A stretch of 64,000 bases of DNA from an uncultured Clostridia bacterium (lineage in GTDB: Bacteria; Bacillota; Clostridia; Oscillospirales; Ruminococcaceae), in the NCBI GenBank assembly GCA_945910815.1, contig CAMDZD010000002.1, positions 62,001-126,000 of the forward strand, written 5' to 3'. The notes below the pieces were generated by a model that was not told the DNA's origin, made no database searches, and saw nothing but the letters and a program-made list of their open reading frames with translations. Numbering within the stretch: position 1 is the stretch's first letter; each line of letters opens with the position of its first letter. The position numbers and the translations under genes are program-made. Below, piece by piece: positions 39,239 to 47,765 of this stretch.

Positions 39239-41136
39239 GCTTTTACTCCTTTTATTATAAATACGGGATTTTCCGCATTAAACATTGTATGACTTCCGGT
39301 TTTATGAGTTCTCACTGCTGAAATCTGTACCGTTTCGGCAGTCATTCCGAATTTTTCAAACGCTTTTATCGACTGATTAAGAGTTTCAACAGATACGGCA
39401 GTAATTACTACATCGGCAAGAGGATTTTTTCTGTATACGATTTCAAGGATTTCGGGAATTTTTCCCGATGAACCGCCTATAAATACCTTATCGGGAGTTT
39501 CAAGAATTTCAATAATCTCCATAATATCACAATGCCTTATGTCTATATTGTCGCACAGAAATTTTTCCGAATTTAATGAAGTAAGTTTAACGGCATCGGA
39601 ATTTTTATCAACTGAATATACTTTTCCGTCCGTACACTGCAAAGCCATTTCAACCGATACCGAACCTGTTCCGCAACCTATATCCCAGCATATACTGTCA
39701 TTATTTATTTCAAGCTTTGATATTATCAAAGAACGTATTTCCGATTTTGTCATGGGAATTTTACTGCGGATAAATTCATCATCAGGTATTCCCGAACGCT
39801 TTGACTTTTCATAATCAGGATTTTCCGTTACTATTACAGAAAGCTTACTGAATCCGCATCTTGCAAAATCATAAGGTTTTCCGACATGGATTTTTTCGTC
39901 ATCATATCCGAGATTTTCTCCGACATATATTTTAATTTCGGACATATTGCAGTCACAAAGAAAACGGCAGAAACTTCCGACTGAAACAGTGCCAAGAAGG
40001 AAAAAGCAATACTGATTTGACGCAATATTGCGTACAATATTCTCCTCTTTTCCGTGAAGGCTTATGAATTTTACATTCTGCCACGGCTTTTTTATTTTAC
40101 TGCAAAAATATATCGGTGAAGAAATTCCGCTTATTACTTCGGTATCGAAATCTTCAAGCTTTTTCAGAATTTTTTCCGCACCGCTGTAAAATCCGCAGTC
40201 TCCCGACATCAAAACCGATATTTGATTACAGTCGGATTTTATAATATAATTATATATTTCCTCGGTAATATAGGTCTGAAAGCACGTTTTACCGAAATTT
40301 TCAAACGGCTTGAGCATACGTTCCGCACCTATCAGAATATCGGATTTTTCTATACATTCAAGAGCCTGTTTTGTAAGTGTTTTAACTCCTTCCATACCTA
40401 TTCCGACTATATATATTTTTTTTGATAAAATACTTTTTATCTCATCAAGTGAATATCCCGTTTCGGAAGGCTTTTTTACAGTAACCATATCTATTTTGCA
40501 TATACGACATGCTTTTACTTTTTCGGGATAGCCTCCCGATTTACCGCTTTCCTTTGTGACAAGTATTTCAGAATTGTATTTCCGGATATGATTTATATTA
40601 TCCTCAACGCTGAAATGACCGTCACCGGATATTACTTTTTTAAATCCGAGATTCAACGCATCTTCGGCATTAATTACCCTTACCGCAAGACGTTCACAAT
40701 AATGCATTACCTTTGTATATTCGGAAAGATTTTTTATTCCTGTTGTAATAAGTGCATTTTTATCGCTCTGATTGAGATATTCAACGACTTCTGAAATACT
40801 GTTCAGTGATAATCCCGAAATTTCCTCGCTCTCACGAATAAGTCGCAGATATTTTACAACTGATTTCTGACAGGCTTTTTTTATATTTTCAGTAACTTCA
40901 ACTGCATACGGGTGAGTTGCATCTATTACAAGATTTATATTGTTTTCTGTTATATAATCGAAAATCTGATTTTCGTCAAGTCTGCCGTATATTGATTTTA
41001 CATATTCAAGACTCGAAACAAGATTTGCTCCGTATTCAGTAGCTGTACTTACAGTTACGGGAATTTTATTATAACTGCAAAATTCCGTAAGCTCCCTGCC
41101 CTCCGTAGTGCCTCCGAAAATTAAAATATTATTCAT
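39235..41136 (-). CDS. CbiJ-CbiE-CbiT triple fusion (precorrin-6A reductase + C5-methyltransferase + C15-methyltransferase/decarboxylase)
   Basis: NILIFGGTTEGRELTEFC and DATHPYAVEVTENI (CbiJ); YIVGIGMEGVKTLTKQALECIEKSDILIGAERML (CbiE); MTKSEIRSLIISKLEINNDSICWDIGCGTGSVSVEMAL (CbiT). Confidence 0.93.
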   Translation of the reverse strand: MNNILIFGGTTEGRELTEFCSYNKIPVTVSTATEYGANLVSSLEYVKSIYGRLDENQIFDYITENNINLVIDATHPYAVEVTENIKKACQKSVVKYLRLIRESEEISGLSLNSISEVVEYLNQSDKNALITTGIKNLSEYTKVMHYCERLAVRVINAEDALNLGFKKVISGDGHFSVEDNINHIRKYNSEILVTKESGKSGGYPEKVKACRICKIDMVTVKKPSETGYSLDEIKSILSKKIYIVGIGMEGVKTLTKQALECIEKSDILIGAERMLKPFENFGKTCFQTYITEEIYNYIIKSDCNQISVLMSGDCGFYSGAEKILKKLEDFDTEVISGISSPIYFCSKIKKPWQNVKFISLHGKEENIVRNIASNQYCFFLLGTVSVGSFCRFLCDCNMSEIKIYVGENLGYDDEKIHVGKPYDFARCGFSKLSVIVTENPDYEKSKRSGIPDDEFIRSKIPMTKSEIRSLIISKLEINNDSICWDIGCGTGSVSVEMALQCTDGKVYSVDKNSDAVKLTSLNSEKFLCDNIDIRHCDIMEIIEILETPDKVFIGGSSGKIPEILEIVYRKNPLADVVITAVSVETLNQSIKAFEKFGMTAETVQISAVRTHKTGSHTMFNAENPVFIIKGVKA

Positions 41137-41854
41137 TTATTTTATATCCTCTCGGTGTAACCATTCTGCCGTTTATAACTTTTGTTTCACTGTTTCCTAT
41201 AAATACCGTTGTGAACATATCAACGGAAGTATCTTTCAGTTCGGAAAGCGTTAAAATTCTGCTTTCCTGCCCCTCACGTCCGATATTGCGGACTATTCCG
41301 CATACTGTATCCGGATTTCTGTACATCATAATCATATTGCAAGCTCTTGAAAGATAATCAGCACGCTTTTTAGATGACGGATTATATATAACTATTGCAC
41401 AGTCCGAAATTGATGCGTATTCAATACGCTTTATAATTTTATCCCACGGAGTAAGCAAATCGGAAAGGCTTATGACAGTAAAATCGTGTCCGAGAGGTGA
41501 ACCGAGTAAAGCGCCTCCCGAAAGTGCAGAAGTTACTCCCGGAATTATTTCTATATCAACATCGGGATAATTAACGCTTAATTCAATTGCAAGTCCTGCC
41601 ATTCCGTAAACTGACGAATCCCCACTGCATACAAGAGCTACTGTCTTTTCCCTTGCTTTTTCAAGGGCATATATTACACGTTCACGCTCTTGTCGCATAC
41701 CCGTTGAATAATATTCCTTATCAGGAAAATATTTTTTAAGTATATCAGTATAGACAGTATAACCTACTATAATATCACTTTCAAGAATAATTCTTTCCGC
41801 CTCGATAGTCATATTTTCACGGCTTCCCGAACCGAATCCCACTACATACAGCAT
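41129..41854 (-). CDS. cbiH: Cobalt-precorrin-3B C17-methyltransferase
   Basis: LYVVGFGSGSRENMTIEAERIILESDIIVGYTVY, LVCSGDSSVYGMAGL, VIYNPSSKKRADYLSRA. Confidence 0.94.
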   Translation of the reverse strand: MLYVVGFGSGSRENMTIEAERIILESDIIVGYTVYTDILKKYFPDKEYYSTGMRQERERVIYALEKAREKTVALVCSGDSSVYGMAGLAIELSVNYPDVDIEIIPGVTSALSGGALLGSPLGHDFTVISLSDLLTPWDKIIKRIEYASISDCAIVIYNPSSKKRADYLSRACNMIMMYRNPDTVCGIVRNIGREGQESRILTLSELKDTSVDMFTTVFIGNSETKVINGRMVTPRGYKINE

Positions 41855-42873
41855 TATAAAATTCTCCTTTCAAAATCAATATTTATTTCACGCTCTGCAA
41901 GTGCAAAAGTAACACCATTACCCGAATGTTTTTTTAATATCAGACGATTTCCGTCCATTACCGCACATCTTTCGCATACATTATCTGTTCCGGTTGTTTT
42001 CATCACAAAATCAGAACACGAAAATTCTCCCTCAATACTCATAAGCTCATCTGCACTGTAAAAATTCAGAGGAGTATTATATTTTCTGCTGAATCTGATT
42101 AATGCTGTTTCATTGCGTTTTATATCTATTGTTGATATGCAGTAGACAAGATTTATATCTATATTATTTTCTTTCAGCATATCAAGAATAAAATCTTCAA
42201 AAACATCGGGAGACAGATTTTTTTTACAACCTGTACCTATTACAAATTTTTTCGGAATAAGATTCAATGTATTTTCAAAAATATTTTTTTTACAGTCTGA
42301 TATGCAGATACCATATTTGAAAGTTTTTTCTGTCACAAGCTCATCGGGAATATTTTTATACGGATATTCACTGTAAAAGCCGATTTTATTTTCTTTAAGT
42401 ATCTCACTTGCAATAAGCTTAGCTGTATTCATATCGCATATATGCAGACCGTTCGCCTTTGCAAAGCTGTCGGGAGAAAATTTTTTTCCCGTATCCGTTG
42501 CAGTAGTTACAACTGCAACTGCTCCTGTTATATCTGATACAATTTCAGCAAGGCAGTTAGCTCCTCCGATATGCCCCGACAGTACAGAAACGGCAAATTT
42601 TCCGTTTTCATCAACAGCAATTACAGCAGGGTCGCACTGTTTTGATTTTATATGCGGTGCGATACATCTCACGGCAATCCCGACTGCACATATAAAAATT
42701 ATGCCGTCATATTTATTGAATATATCCCCTGTAATTTCAGACAGGCTTTCAAAAATCACAGAGTTTTCAGACGGATATTTTTTGAATGAATATCTTTCGC
42801 AGTCAAGCTTTTCTGATATTTTATCTGATATTCTGTTGCCGTTTTCGGTAAGAGATATTACTGCTGTTCGCAT
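41854..42873 (-). CDS. cbiG: Cobalt-precorrin-5A hydrolase CbiG
   Basis: DGIIFICAVGIAVRCIAPHIKSKQCDPAVIAVDENGKFAVSVLSGHIGGANCLAE, IGTGCKKNLS. Confidence 0.94.
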   Translation of the reverse strand: MRTAVISLTENGNRISDKISEKLDCERYSFKKYPSENSVIFESLSEITGDIFNKYDGIIFICAVGIAVRCIAPHIKSKQCDPAVIAVDENGKFAVSVLSGHIGGANCLAEIVSDITGAVAVVTTATDTGKKFSPDSFAKANGLHICDMNTAKLIASEILKENKIGFYSEYPYKNIPDELVTEKTFKYGICISDCKKNIFENTLNLIPKKFVIGTGCKKNLSPDVFEDFILDMLKENNIDINLVYCISTIDIKRNETALIRFSRKYNTPLNFYSADELMSIEGEFSCSDFVMKTTGTDNVCERCAVMDGNRLILKKHSGNGVTFALAEREINIDFERRIL

Positions 42874-43616
42874 TTTCTGAACTCCGTTTCAAAATTTTTA
42901 TCGTAAAGTTTGGAAAGTGAATAGTTATCTCCTAAAAAGTTTCCTACTGCAATCAATGCTGTTTTAGTTATATTATTCGCTTTTGCAGTTCCGGCAAGCT
43001 CCGATACTTTACAGCGTAAAATTTTTTCATCGTCCCATGTAGCTTTATATACTATTGCCGAAGGAGTATCCGGACTGTAACCGCCTTTTATAAGTTCGGC
43101 TGAAAGTTTCTCAAGCATACCGGTACTCAGAAATATTATCATAGTAGAACCATGTACGGCAAGCTTTGAAATCTGTTCGGATTCGGGTACGGGAGTACGT
43201 CCCGCCATACGTGTTATTATTACAGTCTGCGAAACATCGGGAAGTGTATATTCAGCTTTAAGAGATGATGCCATTCCGCAAAAGGAACTCACTCCGGGAC
43301 ATACTTTATAATCTATTCCGAGGGAATCAAGACGGTCAAACTGTTCACGGACTGCACCGTATAAGCAGGGGTCACCCGTGTGAAGCCTTACTGTCATTTT
43401 ACCCGATTTTTCAGCCTTTTCCATAACCTCTATGACTTCATCAAGATTCATATACGCACTGTTATATATTTCGCAATCGGATTTTGCATAGCTTAAAAGC
43501 TCCCTATTTACAAGCGAACCTGCATATATAATAACATCAGCCTCTTTAAGAAGATTTGCTCCCCTTATTGTTATCAAATCCGATGCTCCGCATCCTGCAC
43601 CTACAAAGTTAACCAT
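42858..43616 (-). CDS. cbiF: Cobalt-precorrin-4 C11-methyltransferase
   Basis: MVNFVGAGCGASDLITIRGANLLKEADVIIYAGSLVNRELL, RLHTGDPCLYGAVREQ; start trimmed to MVNFVGAG. Confidence 0.95.
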   Translation of the reverse strand: MVNFVGAGCGASDLITIRGANLLKEADVIIYAGSLVNRELLSYAKSDCEIYNSAYMNLDEVIEVMEKAEKSGKMTVRLHTGDPCLYGAVREQFDRLDSLGIDYKVCPGVSSFCGMASSLKAEYTLPDVSQTVIITRMAGRTPVPESEQISKLAVHGSTMIIFLSTGMLEKLSAELIKGGYSPDTPSAIVYKATWDDEKILRCKVSELAGTAKANNITKTALIAVGNFLGDNYSLSKLYDKNFETEFRKCEQQ

Positions 43617-45393
43617 AATATTCCTCCGCAATTTTTTCAGCATTTTCAGTCATACCGATTATTCCGTATTTGTTTGAAAACAATACCGCACCTATCGGAA
43701 TACTGTTTTTTACTTTTGCATTAAGATGATATTGTATTTTTTTCATAAGAATTTCTGATACTTTATCAAGTATTCCCGCATTTATGAATATTTCAACAGC
43801 CTCATCAGTTGTAACACATTCGGGAATCTTTTTTAGTATTCCGGAATCTGCTCCGGCAAGAACTCCGCATGTAACAAGCACTTCAAATCTTCCGTCCGCC
43901 TGTGCGGAATGGGTATTCATAATTCCTGCACCGAGCTTTACAAGCTTTCCGATATGACCGACTATAAGTATACTCTGAAATTTGTATTCAAGTGCGGAAT
44001 CTATTGCCTCGCCTATGAAATTACTGCACTTAACAGCTTTTTCGGATAAATCCGGAATTTTATCATTCAGAAAGCTTTCACTGTAATTCCCGATTGTAAG
44101 CAGAAGGTTTTTTATTCCGTTTGCTCTCCTTGAACGCATTTCAAGACGGAATGTATCTATAAGTGCCTTACTGCTCATAGGCTCGACTATTCCGGACGTT
44201 CCTATTATGGATATTCCGCCTTTTATTCCTATTCTTGGGTTATAAGTTTTTTCGGCAATTTCAACGCCATCGGGAGCTGATACTGTAATTTTTATTCCGA
44301 AATCACAGGAATAATATTCAAGAATTTCTCCGACTTCATAAGCTATCATTTTTCTCGGAACACTGTTTATAGCATATTCTCCGCAAGGCTGGTCAAGACC
44401 TTTTGCGGTAACTATTCCGATACCCTTTCCGCCTGTAATTTCTATACCGGAGCTTATTTTCTCGGCTCTTGCGTATATTAAAATTCCGTCTGTAATATCG
44501 GGGTCATCGCCCGAATATTTTTTTACTGCACATGATACATAATCATCACAAATATCTATATCAAGAATTTCCGCACTGACTTCAATTCCCTTTGGAGTCA
44601 TAATTTTAACGCTTTGGATTTCCTTTCCTGTAACAAGCATTTCAGCAGAGGCTTTCGATGCAATAGCCGAACATGTTCCGGTAGTATACCCAAAACGTAA
44701 TTTTTCATTTCCGTGATATATATATCTGTTCTGTGGTTCAGCAATTACAGTAGTGAAATATCCCGATTTTTCAGGTATTCCGTGATATATCTTTTCATCG
44801 GGAAGTCCGCAGTTCTCGGCAGTGAAAATATTTCCGTCAAGCTTTTTCCTTAGTTCAGAAATATTTTTACCTGATTTCATAATAACTCTTGTACAGTTAT
44901 ACTGGCAAAGGCTTTCAAAGTCATCACACGATGACGGCATTATTATAAGCGGATTATTTCCGAGGACAAGTGGTCTTTTAAGCTTTGCAGATACCGCACA
45001 GAAGCTTGTGACTCCTGCACATATTTCAACATCAAATTCCGATTTCTCCACAATATCGGATATATACGAAAAAGTCGAATATACCGAAATATCACCTATA
45101 CTGATAAATGCAATGTTTTTACCCGATTTCAGATAAGGGAAAAGCTTTTCAGCAAGTTCACGGTGACGGCGTTCAAGCAGATTTGTATCACGTGTCATAA
45201 GAAAGTCAAGATAAATTATTTCCTTATTATCCGTACAGCATATTTTTTTTACAATATCAAGTGCAAGAGTATTTTCTCCTCTGGTACGGGGTACCGCTAT
45301 AATATCACAGTAATTTATAATTCTGACTGCTTTCAGAGTAATAAGTTCGGGGTCACCCGAACCGATACTCACACCGTATAAAATTCCGTTCAT
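43609..45393 (-). CDS. CbiL-CbiD fusion (precorrin-2 C20-methyltransferase + cobalt-precorrin-5B C1-methyltransferase)
   Basis: LYGVSIGSGDPELITLKAVRIINYCDIIAVP (CbiL); LRFGYTTGTCSAIASKASAEML, GGKGIGIVTAKGLDQPCGEYAINSVPRKMI (CbiD). Confidence 0.93.
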   Translation of the reverse strand: MNGILYGVSIGSGDPELITLKAVRIINYCDIIAVPRTRGENTLALDIVKKICCTDNKEIIYLDFLMTRDTNLLERRHRELAEKLFPYLKSGKNIAFISIGDISVYSTFSYISDIVEKSEFDVEICAGVTSFCAVSAKLKRPLVLGNNPLIIMPSSCDDFESLCQYNCTRVIMKSGKNISELRKKLDGNIFTAENCGLPDEKIYHGIPEKSGYFTTVIAEPQNRYIYHGNEKLRFGYTTGTCSAIASKASAEMLVTGKEIQSVKIMTPKGIEVSAEILDIDICDDYVSCAVKKYSGDDPDITDGILIYARAEKISSGIEITGGKGIGIVTAKGLDQPCGEYAINSVPRKMIAYEVGEILEYYSCDFGIKITVSAPDGVEIAEKTYNPRIGIKGGISIIGTSGIVEPMSSKALIDTFRLEMRSRRANGIKNLLLTIGNYSESFLNDKIPDLSEKAVKCSNFIGEAIDSALEYKFQSILIVGHIGKLVKLGAGIMNTHSAQADGRFEVLVTCGVLAGADSGILKKIPECVTTDEAVEIFINAGILDKVSEILMKKIQYHLNAKVKNSIPIGAVLFSNKYGIIGMTENAEKIAEEYYG

Positions 45394-46040
45394 AATAATA
45401 TCTCACCTGTTTTTCTGTCATAGAGCTGATATAATAATGCGTTGCATATCGATACCGCAACAGTACTTCCTCCCTTTCTGCCCTCTGATACTATATAGGG
45501 GATTTTATCCGACATAATAAGATTTTTAGACTGTACAACATTGACGAATCCGACCGGTACACCTATTATAAGTGCAGGATTTATTTCTCCGGAAAGTATA
45601 AGCTCATGAAGGCATATCAGAGCTGTGGGAGCGTTTCCGACCGCAAATATAACGTTTTTGTTTTTAAACATATCAACAGCTTTGTGTATAGCCTGTATAG
45701 CTCTTGTGGTATTGTATTTTTTCGCCTCTGCAACGACATCAGGGTCACTTACAAAACAATGTACCTCACAGCCTAAAGCTTTCAGAGCAGGCTTGCTTAT
45801 TCCCGAAAGTATCATTTTTGTATCGGTAATTATTACGGCATTGTTTTTTAATGCATTTAACCCCGATTCAACTGCATTTTCCGAAAATCTTATATTTTTT
45901 ATATAGTCAAAATCTGCCGTTGTATGGATAATACGCTTTAATATAAGGCGTTCGGAATCTGAAAATCCCGAAAAATCCGCCTCGCTCTCTATTATTTCCA
46001 TACTGCGTTTTTCAATATCGGCAGGATTTACATTTTCCAT
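45390..46040 (-). CDS. cbiC: Cobalt-precorrin-8 methylmutase
   Basis: IEKRSMEIIESEA, RIIHTTADFDY, VGNAPTAL, GVPVGFVNVVQSK, GRKGGSTVAVSICNALL; start trimmed to MENVNPADIEKRS. Confidence 0.95.
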   Translation of the reverse strand: MENVNPADIEKRSMEIIESEADFSGFSDSERLILKRIIHTTADFDYIKNIRFSENAVESGLNALKNNAVIITDTKMILSGISKPALKALGCEVHCFVSDPDVVAEAKKYNTTRAIQAIHKAVDMFKNKNVIFAVGNAPTALICLHELILSGEINPALIIGVPVGFVNVVQSKNLIMSDKIPYIVSEGRKGGSTVAVSICNALLYQLYDRKTGEILL

Positions 46041-46051
46041 TTTCAAAAAAA

Positions 46052-46768
46052 TCATCTCCATTCAGATGTAAGGTCTTTTATTACCTCTCCCGCAATAATC
46101 AGACCTGCTACGGACGGTACAAAAGCATTGCTTGACGGTATACGCTTTTTTCCCTTTTCCTCATAGTTTTCAGTATCAGGTATAAAAGGTTGTTCCTTTG
46201 AATAAACTGTCCTGAGTCGCTTTACTCCACGTTTTTTAAGTTCATAACGCATTACTCTTGCAAGGGGGCATACAGAAGTTTTATATATATCCGATACTTC
46301 AAACATAGTCGGGTCAAGCTTGTTACCTGCACCCATTGAGCTTATTATAGGAGTTCCCGATTCCTGTGCTTTAACTGCAAGTTCGATTTTTCCCGATACA
46401 GTATCTATCGCATCAACTATATAATCATACTGACTGAAATCAAATTCCGATGAAGTTTCGGGAGTGTAGAAAGTTCTGTATTTTCTCACATGACATTCGG
46501 GATTTATCTGCATAATGCGTTTTTCCGCAACATCGGTCTTATACTGTCCGACAGTATCCAGTAAAGCATAAATCTGACGGTTTATATTAGTAATGCTTAC
46601 GATGTCATTGTCGATTAAATCAAGAGAACCTATACCACTTCTGACAAGTGCCTCAACAGTATATCCGCCTACTCCGCCTATACCGAATACGGCTACTCTT
46701 GATTCAGATAATTTTTTCATCGCATTACTGCCGAGCATAAGCTCCGTTCTTGAAAACTGATTAAGCAT
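46052..46768 (-). CDS. tcdA: tRNA threonylcarbamoyladenosine dehydratase (ThiF/HesA-like E1 family)
   Basis: FSRTELMLGSNAMKKLSESRVAVFGIGGVGGYTVEALVRSGIGSLDLIDNDIVSITNINRQ. Confidence 0.93.
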   Translation of the reverse strand: MLNQFSRTELMLGSNAMKKLSESRVAVFGIGGVGGYTVEALVRSGIGSLDLIDNDIVSITNINRQIYALLDTVGQYKTDVAEKRIMQINPECHVRKYRTFYTPETSSEFDFSQYDYIVDAIDTVSGKIELAVKAQESGTPIISSMGAGNKLDPTMFEVSDIYKTSVCPLARVMRYELKKRGVKRLRTVYSKEQPFIPDTENYEEKGKKRIPSSNAFVPSVAGLIIAGEVIKDLTSEWR

Positions 46769-46788
46769 TTTTATTTCTCCTTACTGAA

Positions 46789-47604
46789 TTAATAATTATC
46801 AAGAAAGCTTGTGTATTCATCGCCCTTATGATACGATATAATAGTATCAAGATTTACATTTTCAACACTGCGGAATATATTTATATCCACATTCGGATTT
46901 ATTTTTTTCATATCTGCAATAAGCTCTTTCATTTCCTGACGCTTTGAAGTGTTTCCGCCGTCCTGAGTATGTTCCATATTTTCGGTAAAACGGCATGCAC
47001 ACTGTATAAACTCAAGATTATTATATCTTGCCCACGCTTTTATATCCGATTCACGCACCATATAAAGAGGACGGATAAGCTCCATATTCCCGAAATTTGA
47101 ACTGTGCAGTTTAGGCATCATTGTCTGAACCTGTCCGCCGTAAAGCATACCCATCAGTATAGTTTCGATAACGTCATTGAAATGATGTCCGAGTGCAATT
47201 TTATTACAGCCGAGACTTTCCGCATAGCTGTAAAGATGACCTCTCCTCATTCTTGCACACAGATAGCACGGACTGTCATCTACATCGGCAACTATATTGA
47301 ATATTTCGGATTTGTATATTTTAACCGGTATTCCTAAAAGTTCCGCATTATCAATAATTTTCTGAAGATTTCTTTCATTATATCCTGGATTCATAACGAT
47401 GTATTCCGCCTCAAACGGAACATCACTGTATTTCTGAAGTCGCTGTATGCACTTCGCCATAAGCATAGAGTCCTTGCCTCCGGATATACAGACAGCTATT
47501 CTGTCACCCTCCTGTATTAATTCATATTCCTTTATGCTTTTTACAAATCTGTTCCAGATTGTCTTTTTGAATTTCTTAACTATACTTGTTTCGATACTGT
47601 CCAT
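46789..47604 (-). CDS. TtcA-family tRNA 2-thiolation protein
   Basis: PP-loop VCISGGKDSMLMAKCIQRLQ; CYLCARMRRG; GHHFNDVIETILMGMLYGG. Confidence 0.9.
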   Translation of the reverse strand: MDSIETSIVKKFKKTIWNRFVKSIKEYELIQEGDRIAVCISGGKDSMLMAKCIQRLQKYSDVPFEAEYIVMNPGYNERNLQKIIDNAELLGIPVKIYKSEIFNIVADVDDSPCYLCARMRRGHLYSYAESLGCNKIALGHHFNDVIETILMGMLYGGQVQTMMPKLHSSNFGNMELIRPLYMVRESDIKAWARYNNLEFIQCACRFTENMEHTQDGGNTSKRQEMKELIADMKKINPNVDINIFRSVENVNLDTIISYHKGDEYTSFLDNY

Positions 47605-47637
47605 AAAAAAAATTCAGCTCCTTAAAAATATAGAAAC

Positions 47638-47666
47638 ATTATATCATATATCATCTGAAAAATCAA
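47638..47666 (-). promoter_or_regulatory. Promoter TTGATT-17-TATAAT for the ttcA-tcdA-cob gene string
   Basis: Minus strand -35 at 47661-47666, -10 at 47638-47643, 17-bp spacer. Confidence 0.65.
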
Positions 47667-47686
47667 TACAGGCTTTTTGTGTTTTG

Positions 47687-47700
47687 TTTCCCTCGGGAAA
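47687..47700. promoter_or_regulatory. Palindrome TTTCCC-TC-GGGAAA between divergent promoters (candidate operator)
   Basis: Perfect 6-bp arms around a TC centre, between the cob (-) and feo (+) promoters. Confidence 0.5.
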
Positions 47701-47705
47701 TTTTG

Positions 47706-47733
47706 TTGACTTTTATTCCCGAAATGATATAAT
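47706..47733 (+). promoter_or_regulatory. Promoter TTGACT-16-TATAAT for feoAB
   Basis: -35 at 47706-47711, -10 at 47728-47733. Confidence 0.75.
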
Positions 47734-47765
47734 ATTTCTGTAAAGATTTGAAAGGAGAATGTTTA

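Noticed and set aside
47605-47765. Cobalamin riboswitch upstream of the cob cluster
   Set aside because: Only ~160 bp shared with the divergent feo promoter; no recognisable B12-box or long structured leader. An Infernal RF00174 scan is still needed.
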